A program made the translations under genes and the position numbers. A DNA stretch of 64,000 nucleotides from Chloroflexota bacterium (GTDB lineage Bacteria > Chloroflexota > Dehalococcoidia > JACPQD01), in assembly GCA_016190665.1 (NCBI GenBank), contig JACPQD010000021.1:62001-126000 (forward strand), given 5' to 3'. The notes under the pieces were generated by a model. That model saw nothing but the letters and a program-made list of their open reading frames with translations. It was not told the origin of the DNA and ran no database searches. Positions 56,333-64,000 of the stretch are shown piece after piece. The first letter of the stretch is position 1, and each line of letters starts with the position of its first letter.

Positions 56333-58063
56333 CTACTTGGCGATCCAGATTTCCTGGTACCCGAAGGCGTGGAAGAAGCTCACCGGCGGGTTGAAGCCCC
56401 TGACCTCCTTCCACCAGGCATAGGCGACGTTGCTCCAGTAAGTTATGGCAATGGGGACGTCCCTGAGCAGGATTCTTTGCATCTCCCAGACGATCTTACG
56501 CCGCTCAGTGGTGTCCAGGGTGCGCACCTGTTTGACGTACAGCTCATCGAACTGGGGATTGCTGTACCCACCGAAATTCTGGGCGGAATCCGTTACGTAG
56601 TAATCGCCCAGGACCATGTCCGGGTCTGTACTCCCTGAGCCAGAAGCGCTTGCCATGACGCCAAAGGCCTTCCTGAAGCGGAGATCATTGTAGACGGTGG
56701 TCTCGTTGACGTTGAGGTCGGCGGTGATGCCGACGGCGGCCACGGCGTCTTTGAAGAGCAAAGCGAAGGCCTGGTGCACCGGGGTTGCCCAGACCAGGGC
56801 CTCGGTCCTGAACCCGTTGGGGAACCCCGCCTCCGCCATGAGCTTCTTTGCCGCCTCGATGTCTGGTTTGGCATAGCCGGGCACCTTGTTCATCTCCTCC
56901 TCAGGAAGGGCCCACTCACTCGGCGGCTGGCCTGACATGCCTATCAAGCCCGCTCCCTCCAGCCCAACCGCCAGCATCTTCTTCCGGTCGAAGCTCAGAC
57001 TCACCGCCTGGCGCACCCGAACGTCGCTCCAGGGCGCTCTGGCGACATTGAAAGCCGCGCCGTACCAGGCGGGATGGAACGCCCACTTGAGGTTGATCTT
57101 GTCCGACAGTTGCTCCTCGACCATTTTCGCCTGAGGTACGGCCATGTAGGGGAACGGCGATAACCAGAGGATGTTTCTGGTCCTCAGGGCGGCGAAGCGG
57201 GCAAACCGGTCCGCAATGATATAACCCTTGACGGCATCGAGATACGGCCGGTCTTTGAGGAAGTAGTCTTTGTTCTTGACCAGTTCAAAGCTGATGCCGC
57301 TGGTGTAATCCTTGAACTTGAAGGGCCCGGTGCCCATTATGGTCTTCGTCATGTCGCCCTTTTTCTCCAGGACGAGGCGCTTCTCCATGACCGCGCCCGT
57401 GTAGAAAGCGGCAATGGTGGGCAGGAAGGAAGCCTGGGGATAGCCCAGGGTGATCTTCACAGTGGAATCGTCCGGGGCGCCGATACTGGCGACATTCGAA
57501 AGCTGCTGACGTCTGGGGCTCTTCGCCAGCCCCAACTGAGGATCGCGGATCCGTTCGAAAGAGAACTTCACGTCCTCCGCGGTCATGGGAGCGCCGTCGT
57601 GAAACTTGACCCCTTTTGCCAGGTTGAAAGTGTAGACTTTGCCATCGGGGCTGAGTTGCCAGCCCGTGGCCAGATCGGAGACTACCTTCATCGCCGGCCA
57701 CGCCTGCGAGTCGTATTTCACCAGACCATTGTAGGCCGATGTCGTAATGGAGTAGTTATAGCTGGTGGTTTCCCGATGGGGATCGAGGCTCGGCGGGTCT
57801 CCGCCGGTGCCAACAGTCAAGATGCCGCCGTAGCGGGGCTGCTCGCTAGCCGACTTGGGGGTCAGCCCGGGGGGCGCGGCCTTTGCCGCGGGTTGCGCGC
57901 CTGTCGCTGTTGCCACAGGCGGCGCCGGGGCTTTCGTTGCGGCAGGCGCTGGAGATACGGCCTTTGCCGCGGGCGGCGGGGCCGCAGCGGGGCCGCAGCT
58001 TGCCATTACCAGTCCCAGGGTGGCAAGACAAGCGATCAGGTTGGACGCTCCGTGTCGCTTCAT
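56333..58063 (-). CDS. family-5 ABC solute-binding lipoprotein
   Basis: The 576-residue protein has lipobox LVMAS-C23 followed by Gly-Pro (most paralogues have Ala-Pro). The linker runs to about residue 72; the fold opens EQPRYGGILTVGTGGDPPSLDPHRET. Landmarks are VKFHDGAPMTAEDVKFSFER, MGTGPFKFKDYTSG, VRVRQAVSLSFDRKKML and YQEIWIAK. It resembles the SBP at 4301, at the far end of the array, more than its neighbours do. AAAGGA precedes the ATG by 9 nt. A VOC gene follows after 82 nt. Confidence 0.92.
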   Translation of the reverse strand: MKRHGASNLIACLATLGLVMASCGPAAAPPPAAKAVSPAPAATKAPAPPVATATGAQPAAKAAPPGLTPKSASEQPRYGGILTVGTGGDPPSLDPHRETTSYNYSITTSAYNGLVKYDSQAWPAMKVVSDLATGWQLSPDGKVYTFNLAKGVKFHDGAPMTAEDVKFSFERIRDPQLGLAKSPRRQQLSNVASIGAPDDSTVKITLGYPQASFLPTIAAFYTGAVMEKRLVLEKKGDMTKTIMGTGPFKFKDYTSGISFELVKNKDYFLKDRPYLDAVKGYIIADRFARFAALRTRNILWLSPFPYMAVPQAKMVEEQLSDKINLKWAFHPAWYGAAFNVARAPWSDVRVRQAVSLSFDRKKMLAVGLEGAGLIGMSGQPPSEWALPEEEMNKVPGYAKPDIEAAKKLMAEAGFPNGFRTEALVWATPVHQAFALLFKDAVAAVGITADLNVNETTVYNDLRFRKAFGVMASASGSGSTDPDMVLGDYYVTDSAQNFGGYSNPQFDELYVKQVRTLDTTERRKIVWEMQRILLRDVPIAITYWSNVAYAWWKEVRGFNPPVSFFHAFGYQEIWIAK

Positions 58064-58302
58064 GGTATTACGTCCTTTCTCTAAGTTGGGCTATTAGTCT
58101 GCTACTCAGACATCTCTTTTTGATCGCCGGCATTTGAGCGAGGCCAACTGCACCGTAACAGTGCAGCCAACTGCTATCTGAATAGACTATCATGCAGCAG
58201 CGAGCTCTATCGTGGCATCAGTGTACACGATGCCTGATGGCGTGTCAAAGCATGACCTCAGTCTGGCTTGCCACTTTGTCTGCTTTCCGGCTCGACTCGC
58301 TC

Positions 58303-59961
58303 CTACTTGGCCAGCCAGACGTCCTGGTACTTGCTGTTGTTGTGCTGCCCGGTGCCCGCCTTGTAGTTCTTCACTTCAGGCCAGAAGGCGATGTAGTGGC
58401 GGAACCAAAGAGCGATAACGTAAGGTGCGACCTCCATTACCCGATATTGCATCTCCAGGACAACCTTCTTTCGTTCAGCGGGGTCAGTCGTTCCCACCTG
58501 CTTCTGGAAGAGCTCGTGGAGCTTGTCGTCAGAAACGAAATAGCGATTGCCCTTGACGAAGTAGCTCGATGACGAATCGGGATCGGTAATATCTATACCG
58601 TCATTTGAGGTGGTTGTCTCGTAGGCGCCCCTGTCAATCCGGTCGAGGTAGGTGGCTGATTCCTGGACATCCACCACCGCACGGATGCCTACCTTGGAAA
58701 GCTGGTCGGTCATGAACTCGGCTACCTTCAGATCGGCGCCGTAGCCCGTTCTAACCAGTATCTTGGTGTCCAGGCCCCCGGCGTAGCCGGCTTCGGCCAG
58801 GAGCTTCTTCGCCTCGGCGATGTCGGCGTCCTTCGGTTGCCTGAACCCCGGCTGTTTCAGCAACTCCTCCTGCGGGATCGCCCACTCGCCACCTATATTG
58901 GCGACACCGAGGGTCCCTTCCCCCTCGCCTACCGCCCTAAGAGCGGCTTGCCGGTCGGTGGCAAGGTACATGGCGCGACGCACCCGGACATCATCCAGGG
59001 GCTTATCGGTCATCTTCATACGGAAGATACCGAACCTCAGCGACTTATACGGTTGGACGATGGCCTGAGGCACACTGCCCCCGATCATCTTCGCTTCGCT
59101 GGGGGCCACAAAGATGTAAGGCACGGGCAGTTTGATCCGGCCTGTCCGGAAGGCAGCCATAAGTGTGCCCCGGTCTCTCACGATATAGGCGGTGATTCCG
59201 TCCAGGTAGGGCCGCCCGGGGACGAAGTAATTCGGGTTCTTCACCAGTTCCATGGCGATGCCCAAAGAATAGTTCTTGAGCTTGAACGGCCCGGTCCCGT
59301 CTCCCTCATTCCTGAGGTCGCGCTTGGCGTCATAAACGTGCTTCGGCGCCATGGCCATGCTGCCCACGGCGAGCCAGGCAGGAATAGAAGCGCTTGGGTA
59401 CTTGAGGGTCACTCTTACGGCGTTCTCGCCTGCAACTTCGGCGCCGGAGATCGCACTGAGGAGGTCCTTCTTCCTGGCGCTGGTCTTGCGTTGATTGTCA
59501 ACGCTGAAAGCAGCATCCTCTGCGGTGAAGGGCTTGCCGTCGTGCCACCTAGCGTCCTTGCGCAAGTAGAATGTGTAGGACATCTTGTCGGCGCCGAGCT
59601 CCCACCGCTCCGCAAGGTCCGGGATTATCTTCTCGTTAGCCAGCGGGTCGTACTGAAGGAGGCCGCTGTAAACCGGGTAGATGTTGAAAAGGGTGCCGCT
59701 GGCCTCCTTGATCGGGTCGAGGCTCGGCGGGTCCGCAGAGGCGCCCAGCGACAGGGTGCCGCCGTATCTGGGCTGTTCGGCGGCAGGCTTTGACGTAGGA
59801 ATCGGGCCCGCTGGTTTGACCGTTGGCGCTGCCGCCGCCGGCTTAGTTGCTGCAGGCGCTGGCGCCCTGGTCGCGGGGGCTGCCACCGGCGCGCAGCTTG
59901 CGATGAGCAACGCGAGAGTTGCCAGAGATATCGCCGTCATCAAGAGCCTGCTTGGCCACAT
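58303..59961 (-). CDS. family-5 ABC solute-binding lipoprotein
   Basis: The 552-residue protein starts at ATG 59961 after AGAGGAGG. Lipobox LLIAS-C23. The fold opens EQPRYGGTLSLGASADPPSLDPIKE. Landmarks are ARWHDGKPFTAEDAAFSVDN, GDGTGPFKLKNYSLG, VRVRRAMYLATDRQAALR and HNNSKYQDVWLAK. It is the twin of the SBP at 51668-53353 and lies 24 nt after a UGSC fusion of the matching subtype. A 239-nt gap without any gene separates it from the SBP start at 58063. Confidence 0.93.
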   Translation of the reverse strand: MWPSRLLMTAISLATLALLIASCAPVAAPATRAPAPAATKPAAAAPTVKPAGPIPTSKPAAEQPRYGGTLSLGASADPPSLDPIKEASGTLFNIYPVYSGLLQYDPLANEKIIPDLAERWELGADKMSYTFYLRKDARWHDGKPFTAEDAAFSVDNQRKTSARKKDLLSAISGAEVAGENAVRVTLKYPSASIPAWLAVGSMAMAPKHVYDAKRDLRNEGDGTGPFKLKNYSLGIAMELVKNPNYFVPGRPYLDGITAYIVRDRGTLMAAFRTGRIKLPVPYIFVAPSEAKMIGGSVPQAIVQPYKSLRFGIFRMKMTDKPLDDVRVRRAMYLATDRQAALRAVGEGEGTLGVANIGGEWAIPQEELLKQPGFRQPKDADIAEAKKLLAEAGYAGGLDTKILVRTGYGADLKVAEFMTDQLSKVGIRAVVDVQESATYLDRIDRGAYETTTSNDGIDITDPDSSSSYFVKGNRYFVSDDKLHELFQKQVGTTDPAERKKVVLEMQYRVMEVAPYVIALWFRHYIAFWPEVKNYKAGTGQHNNSKYQDVWLAK

Positions 59962-59985
59962 ATCGGACCTCCTCTTGGTAATGCT

Positions 59986-61737
59986 TTACATGGCAGCTTC
60001 ATTTCCCTTTTTCCCCAGCAGCCAGCCACCAGGCAGCCTTATTTCCTTCGTGACGGGCTTGTTATAGTTGCACCAGAGACTCATTGTCTTATGTATGTGC
60101 GCGTCCCCGCTTACGATAACGTCTATCACGTCGGGGTTTGGAAGGATTGGGACCGTCGCCTCCGGGCCCACGTCGAACCACTTTGGCAGCACCCCCTCTG
60201 CCACTATGTCGTGAACGGTGCGAAACCCTGAAGATACGTCTCTATCGAAACCGGCGAATCCTTGCATCAAAGTATTTGCCCTGCCCACGGCAATCCTCGT
60301 GTTCTGCCACAAGTACTCGGCGACATCGCGTTTGGAGTAGCCGTTACTCGCCAGAACCTTGGCAGTGTAGGGTGTTACCAGAACGGCTACCATTACGCCT
60401 TCTCCAAAGGGCAGGGACACCTCAGTGGGGACCATTCGTTCCTGATGGTTGCACATGACCTGGAGGATGGACTTCGCGCTAGCTCCCGCGGGACGCGCCT
60501 GGTCGCCCCAATAAGTGGTGGTCCTGGCAGTCACCGTACTCGTACCCCGTGCAAAGCCGTGCGCCACATGGCACGGCTCCCAGCCGATCCCATCGCAGGC
60601 ATCCTCATCCTCCGCAAGAACGAAGGGCAAGTAATAACCCCAGGTCCCCATCCACGTTTCCCCCGGTCTGAAACCAGCTATGTTGTTCACTATCAAGCCG
60701 AGGGCGCGGCCGATGGCCGGATTGGGCCCGCGTGAACGAGCCGCGACGCCGTACTCGATGCCCAACTGCTTCACAATGGGTCCGTTCACCAGCAGCCAAG
60801 GCGTCTTGCAGCCCGTGCTGCCGATGCTCATCAATTGGAAATCCGGCTCGCCCAGAGCCTCCACCGCTGCGATCAGCAACGGCATGAACTCCGGCAGGCA
60901 GCCTGCCATGACCGCATTGGCAGCGATGTTCCGGGGAGTAGCTCGCAGGTTTGCCTGGGGGAGGATGGCTATTTCTTCGTCAGCGGAGCGGTCAGTGTAT
61001 CTCAGAAACTCCTCGACCTTGTCCGTTGTGGGAGGGATTATCGGCAGTCTATCGGTCCAGCCCTTCGCAGAGAAGAACACGTTCACTTCCTCGAACGTGC
61101 TGAACACCATCTTCTTCTGGCTCTTGGGCTTGGTGGCCGTGCTTCGGGTCCGTCCCGCCCCAGTCAGGCCCTCGACGATGCGGTCAAATACCACGTTTTC
61201 CAGATTCTCTCTTATCTCGGCGTCCGCTGCAAGTTGGGCCGCTCCTGTCTCCGTGTGAAGCTGAATCGCGCCGGGATATTCGGCAACTCCCAGGTCAGAT
61301 AAACCTGCCCAGGAAGCTATCAGAGAAGCGGTACGCGCGAAAGTCGTGCCAACAACTGCAACGGAAGGAATACCAGCTTTGGCTGCTGCTATGGCCGGCC
61401 GCGTACACGCGGGTGTGCAGGTACCTCAAAAGCCGTTGCCGCTTATCACTGCGTCGCAGCCCTTTTGGATTGCCAGGTCTACCATAGCCTTCACGCGTTC
61501 CAGGAGCTGGCCGGTGGTACCATGGAAGTCCTGCAAGGGGAATTCGGTATAGGGAATCACCTTTACGCCTGGATATCGCTTCTCCAGCAACTTGCGAATA
61601 ACGGGGAAGGTGACGTTACCTCTGAAAGCCCCATTCCACACCTCACAGACTGTCTTGCCATTCAAGTCGGAAAGACGAGGTGCAATGGCTACTTCCTCGA
61701 CGGTTGATTCGCCGAGAGGGCTGACAACCTTATACAT
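59986..61737 (-). CDS. UGSC-family selenoprotein fused to a large unknown domain (TGA at 61428-61426 read as Sec)
   Basis: The frame gives 583 residues with Sec104 and Cys107 (U-G-T-C). ATG 61737 follows CAAGGAG. It is the twin of the gene at 53443-55155: KTVCEVWNGAFRGN, CDAVISGNGF before Sec, TPACTRPAIAAAKAGIPSV after it, then GWTDRLPIIPPTTDKVEEFL (Arg in place of the usual Gly in DGLP), NAVMAGC-LPEFMPLL and STGCKTPWLLVNGPI. No ATG occurs for about 75 codons after the TGA, so the UGSC half cannot be explained as two normal genes. Its SBP follows after 24 nt. Confidence 0.88.
61399..61412 (-). promoter_or_regulatory. putative bacterial SECIS hairpin
   Basis: On the - strand, CCGCG and CGCGG pair over 5 bp around the loop UGUA, starting 13 nt after the TGA. 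The position matches that in the twin gene at 53443-55155. Confidence 0.5.
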
Positions 61738-61822
61738 TCTGTCTAGCTCCTTGACCGACGTGGTCAGCAGTCCTACGAGTCGGAAATGTCAGACCCTCGC
61801 CTGCTGAGAACCCGGCCTCCCT

Positions 61823-61862
61823 TTACTGGGCAAGCCACATGTCCGGATACATGAACGCGCCA
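61823..61862 (-). pseudogene. last codons of a lost solute-binding protein
   Basis: Just after the stop of the UGSC gene at 61865, the - strand reads GAFMYPDMWLAQ followed by TAA. This resembles the YQDVWLAK-stop end of the array's SBPs and occupies the slot where an SBP would follow a UGSC gene. Only about 12 codons remain, so the assignment is tentative. Confidence 0.4.
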
Positions 61863-61864
61863 GT

Positions 61865-63514
61865 CTACTTCTTGACCTCAACCGTGACCGGGGCGCCGAC
61901 CCCCGTCAGGTAGGCGGACTTGCCCACGGGCCCACCGACCACGGCGATGTGGAACCAGTCGGGCCCGGCGGCGATGGGCAGCAGCATGTCCTCCGGGGCA
62001 TCCCGAAGCCACCGCCACGCAGGGACGTTGCTCTCTGGTTCAAAACAGCCGCCGTATTTGAGGTAGCGCCACTCGATGCGGGCATTATGGTAAAGGTATT
62101 CCTTGGCATCCTGCTTCGTCCAGCCCTGGTCGGCGATAATCTTGGCATGCTCCGGGCAGATGAGCAAGAAGGGTTGCCAGATGCGGCCCCCTTGCAGCCA
62201 GGCGCCGACGTGGGCGCCGGCGCTATTCCCCGTGCCGGCAAAGGACTGAAGGACGTGCTCTGGCGTGTAGCTTCGGAGATCGGCCATGTTTATGAAGGAT
62301 TCAACGCCGAAAACGGTGACTGTGCTGGTATCCTTGCCGAACCCCCTCTCCACGTGAAGCGGCTCCCAGGGATTTTTGTCCTCGTTCTCGGCGACGCACA
62401 TGCTGTACTTGTTGGGCGACCCAATGGTATCCATATCGAGTTCGCCTACGTAAGTGTGACCGATGTTCATCATGATGAGCCTGATGGCTCGACCAATGAC
62501 GGTATTGGCGCGCGACTGGCGCCCCGGGCCCAGTGCACCGATGCCGGAGTTAATGTTGAGCTCCCTGGCGATGGGGCCATTCACGATGAGAATGGGGGCA
62601 TGGGGACCGGTGGAGACAGCAACGCTCCTCATGTTGAAGGCTGGATCGGCCATCCCTTCTACAGCGGCGATGAGGACTGGCATGTGTTCCGGCAAGCATC
62701 CGGCCATGACGGCATTGATGGCGACCTTTTCCACCGTGGCCTCTCCGTTCCCAGGTTCCAGAACAGTCACCAGGTCGCTTCGAGGACGGCTGGCGCCCGT
62801 CAGCATCCTGTCAACCTTCTCTGGCGTGGGCGGTATTAAGGGGAAGCCGTCTCCCCATCCGTTCCTGAGGAAAAACTCGTTCATCTCCTCGAAGGCGTCG
62901 TAGCTGCTGGGGGCCTGAAAGCTGAAGGTCTTGAGACCGGGCTTCTCCTCCGACACTGCAACCTCGACCTCTTTGGTCAGGCCTTCGATTACGCTATTTA
63001 AGCTATCAGCCACGACCTCCTGGGTATCTTCTGGCGAGAGGTTGGTCAGGGGTGTGGAAATCATGGCCAAGGCTATGTGCTTCATGCCGAAGGCCTTCGC
63101 GGTAGCCCGAGCATCAGACTGGAAGGCGCTGGCGTTAAGCATTACCGTGGGAATCCCTCTCTTCTCGAACTCCACCATGTCGCGGGCAAGCCACGACGTG
63201 CATGCCCCTCAGTCAGCGGTGGCGCTAACGATACCCTCGCAGCCACTTTGGGCCATCTTGTCAATAATATCGTTGCCGTGGGGATAGATATAGGAGAACT
63301 TCTCGAACTTCAGGCCCTGGAACCTGGTCTGCAGCATCCGGGCAACTTCCTCCAGGCCGACGTCGGCCCCTGGCTTGGTGTTCGAATAAAGGCCAATCTT
63401 CCGGCCGCTCAAATCGCGCAGGCGAGGCGCTGGGCGGACAGTCTTGGCCGCTATGGCCGCCACAGGGTCCAGCACCTCCAGAACCCGGACTCCAGTATCC
63501 TGTCGAATTGTCAT
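61865..63514 (-). CDS. UGSC-family selenoprotein fused to a large unknown domain (TGA at 63211-63209 read as Sec)
   Basis: The frame gives 549 residues with Sec102 and Cys105 (U-G-A-C). ATG 63514 follows GGGAGG. It is the most divergent fusion: RVLEVLDPVAAIAAKTV at the start, GRKIGLYSNTKPGADVGLEE, CEGIVSATAD before Sec and TSWLARDMVEFEKRGIPTV after it. The large domain has GWGDGFPLIPPTPEKVDRML, NAVMAGC-LPEHMPVLIAA, VNGPIARELNINSG and AENEDKNPWEPLHVERGF. It resembles the edge-truncated gene at 1-768. A CoA-transferase gene lies 84 nt upstream on the same strand. Confidence 0.87.
63179..63197 (-). promoter_or_regulatory. putative bacterial SECIS hairpin
   Basis: On the - strand, GUCGUGG and CCGCGAC pair over 7 positions (one U-G) around the loop CUUGC, beginning 11 nt after the TGA. 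The sequence is unlike the other hairpins, but the pairing is kept. Confidence 0.55.
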
Positions 63515-63598
63515 ATCCAGCCTCCCAGCTTCATGTGTTTAGCAATGCACTTAGCGCTCAGTGAAGCGACGATGTTCCTTCGGCCAGATGCCAGCGAA

Positions 63599-64000
63599 CT
63601 ATTCCAGAATCCCCTCTACAATATATTCGTCCATTTCCTCCTCAGACATGCCGAGGAGCTCGCGGTAAACGTAATCGTTATCCTGGCCCAATACCGGCCC
63701 CGGCCAGTACACCTTTTCCGGGGTCTTCGAGAGCTTGAAGTACCCCCGGTCAGCCGTCACCCTGCCTGCCTCTCGGTGCTCCAGGACGACATAGGACTCG
63801 CGGACCTTCAGATGTTCGTCTCGCTCCAGGAGGTCCTGTCCGTTCTGTACAACCGCCGCAGCCACTCCCGCCTGCTGCAAGGAATTCATCACTTCCTCCG
63901 CCGTCCTCTCTTTCGTCCATTCCTCGACGAGGCTATCCAGGTCGTCCTCATGCTGCTTTCTACTCAGCAGGCTGGCGAACCTGGGGTCTCGGGTCCAGTC
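63599..64000 (-). CDS. class III (CaiB/BaiF) CoA-transferase, C-terminal part
   Basis: The frame is open to the right edge of the window and 133 codons are visible. They match the C-terminal end of family III CoA-transferases: DWTRDPRFASLLSR, WTKERTAEEVMNSLQQAGV, then FKLSKTPEKVYWPGPVLGQDN and ELLGMSEEEMDEYI. These enzymes move CoA between carboxylic acids through an aspartyl intermediate; that Asp lies in the unseen N-terminal part. It is upstream of, and on the same strand as, the UGSC gene at 61865-63514. Confidence 0.88.
   Translation of the reverse strand, partial: DWTRDPRFASLLSRKQHEDDLDSLVEEWTKERTAEEVMNSLQQAGVAAAVVQNGQDLLERDEHLKVRESYVVLEHREAGRVTADRGYFKLSKTPEKVYWPGPVLGQDNDYVYRELLGMSEEEMDEYIVEGILE

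Noticed and set aside
1..64000. tRNA or rRNA genes, CRISPR arrays, prophage or transposase genes
   Set aside because: I looked for these and saw no cloverleaf ending in a typical acceptor, no regularly spaced identical repeats, and no integrase, transposase or phage structural motif. A faint tRNA could still be missed by eye.

Overview
The window is bacterial, GC-rich and densely coded. Several things point to a Chloroflexota (Dehalococcoidia-like) organism: many family-5 peptide-type solute-binding lipoproteins, each with a Cys lipobox and a long Ala/Pro/Thr linker; multicopy UGSC-type selenoproteins; and an LPXTG-tailed cytochrome. This placement is inference from gene content, and no rRNA, tRNA or ribosomal marker was seen to confirm it.

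The striking feature is an array built from two alternating modules. The first is a UGSC-domain gene whose reading frame contains an in-frame TGA, read here as selenocysteine, inside U-G-[S/G/A/T]-C. The second is a family-5 solute-binding lipoprotein (SBP). There are nine complete UGSC genes (2573, 7829, 12492, 17142, 19017 and 25282 on +; starts at 55155, 61737 and 63514 on -). A tenth is cut by the left edge. There are sixteen SBP genes, one of them frameshifted, and at least three decayed SBP ends. In seven complete genes the UGSC domain is fused to a large uncharacterised domain of about 350 residues; twice the two parts are separate neighbouring genes, once in each order. Every in-frame TGA is followed within 10-13 nt by a small hairpin that could be a bacterial SECIS element. 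No selA, selB, selC or selD is in the window.

Layout: 1-20.7 kb (+) holds the array with a D-2-hydroxyacid dehydrogenase, a small NifU-like protein and a chimeric remnant. 20.9-23.4 kb (+) is a glycyl radical enzyme with its own promoter. 23.6-33.3 kb (+) has more SBP/UGSC cassettes and an alpha/beta hydrolase. 33.4-38.5 kb (+) has a PPC-domain protein, an HpcH/HpaI aldolase and the only transporter with permeases (SBP, DppB-like, DppC-like). 38.6-41.1 kb (+) has a BlaI-type repressor and M56 protease pair with a visible promoter/operator, then a dihaem cytochrome c with an LPKTG tail. From 41.3 kb onward everything is on the - strand: an SDR oxidoreductase, a second glycyl radical enzyme, a broken alcohol dehydrogenase, two two-domain VOC proteins, six SBPs, three UGSC fusions and the end of a class III CoA-transferase.

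Working picture (inference): the SBPs capture a family of related small organic solutes, the UGSC selenoproteins carry out or assist a redox step on them, and the glycyl radical enzymes, aldolase, dehydrogenases, hydrolase and CoA-transferase feed the products into anaerobic catabolism. Paralogue pairs, decayed copies and a domain-deleted chimera show that the array grew and shrank by repeated local duplication and deletion.
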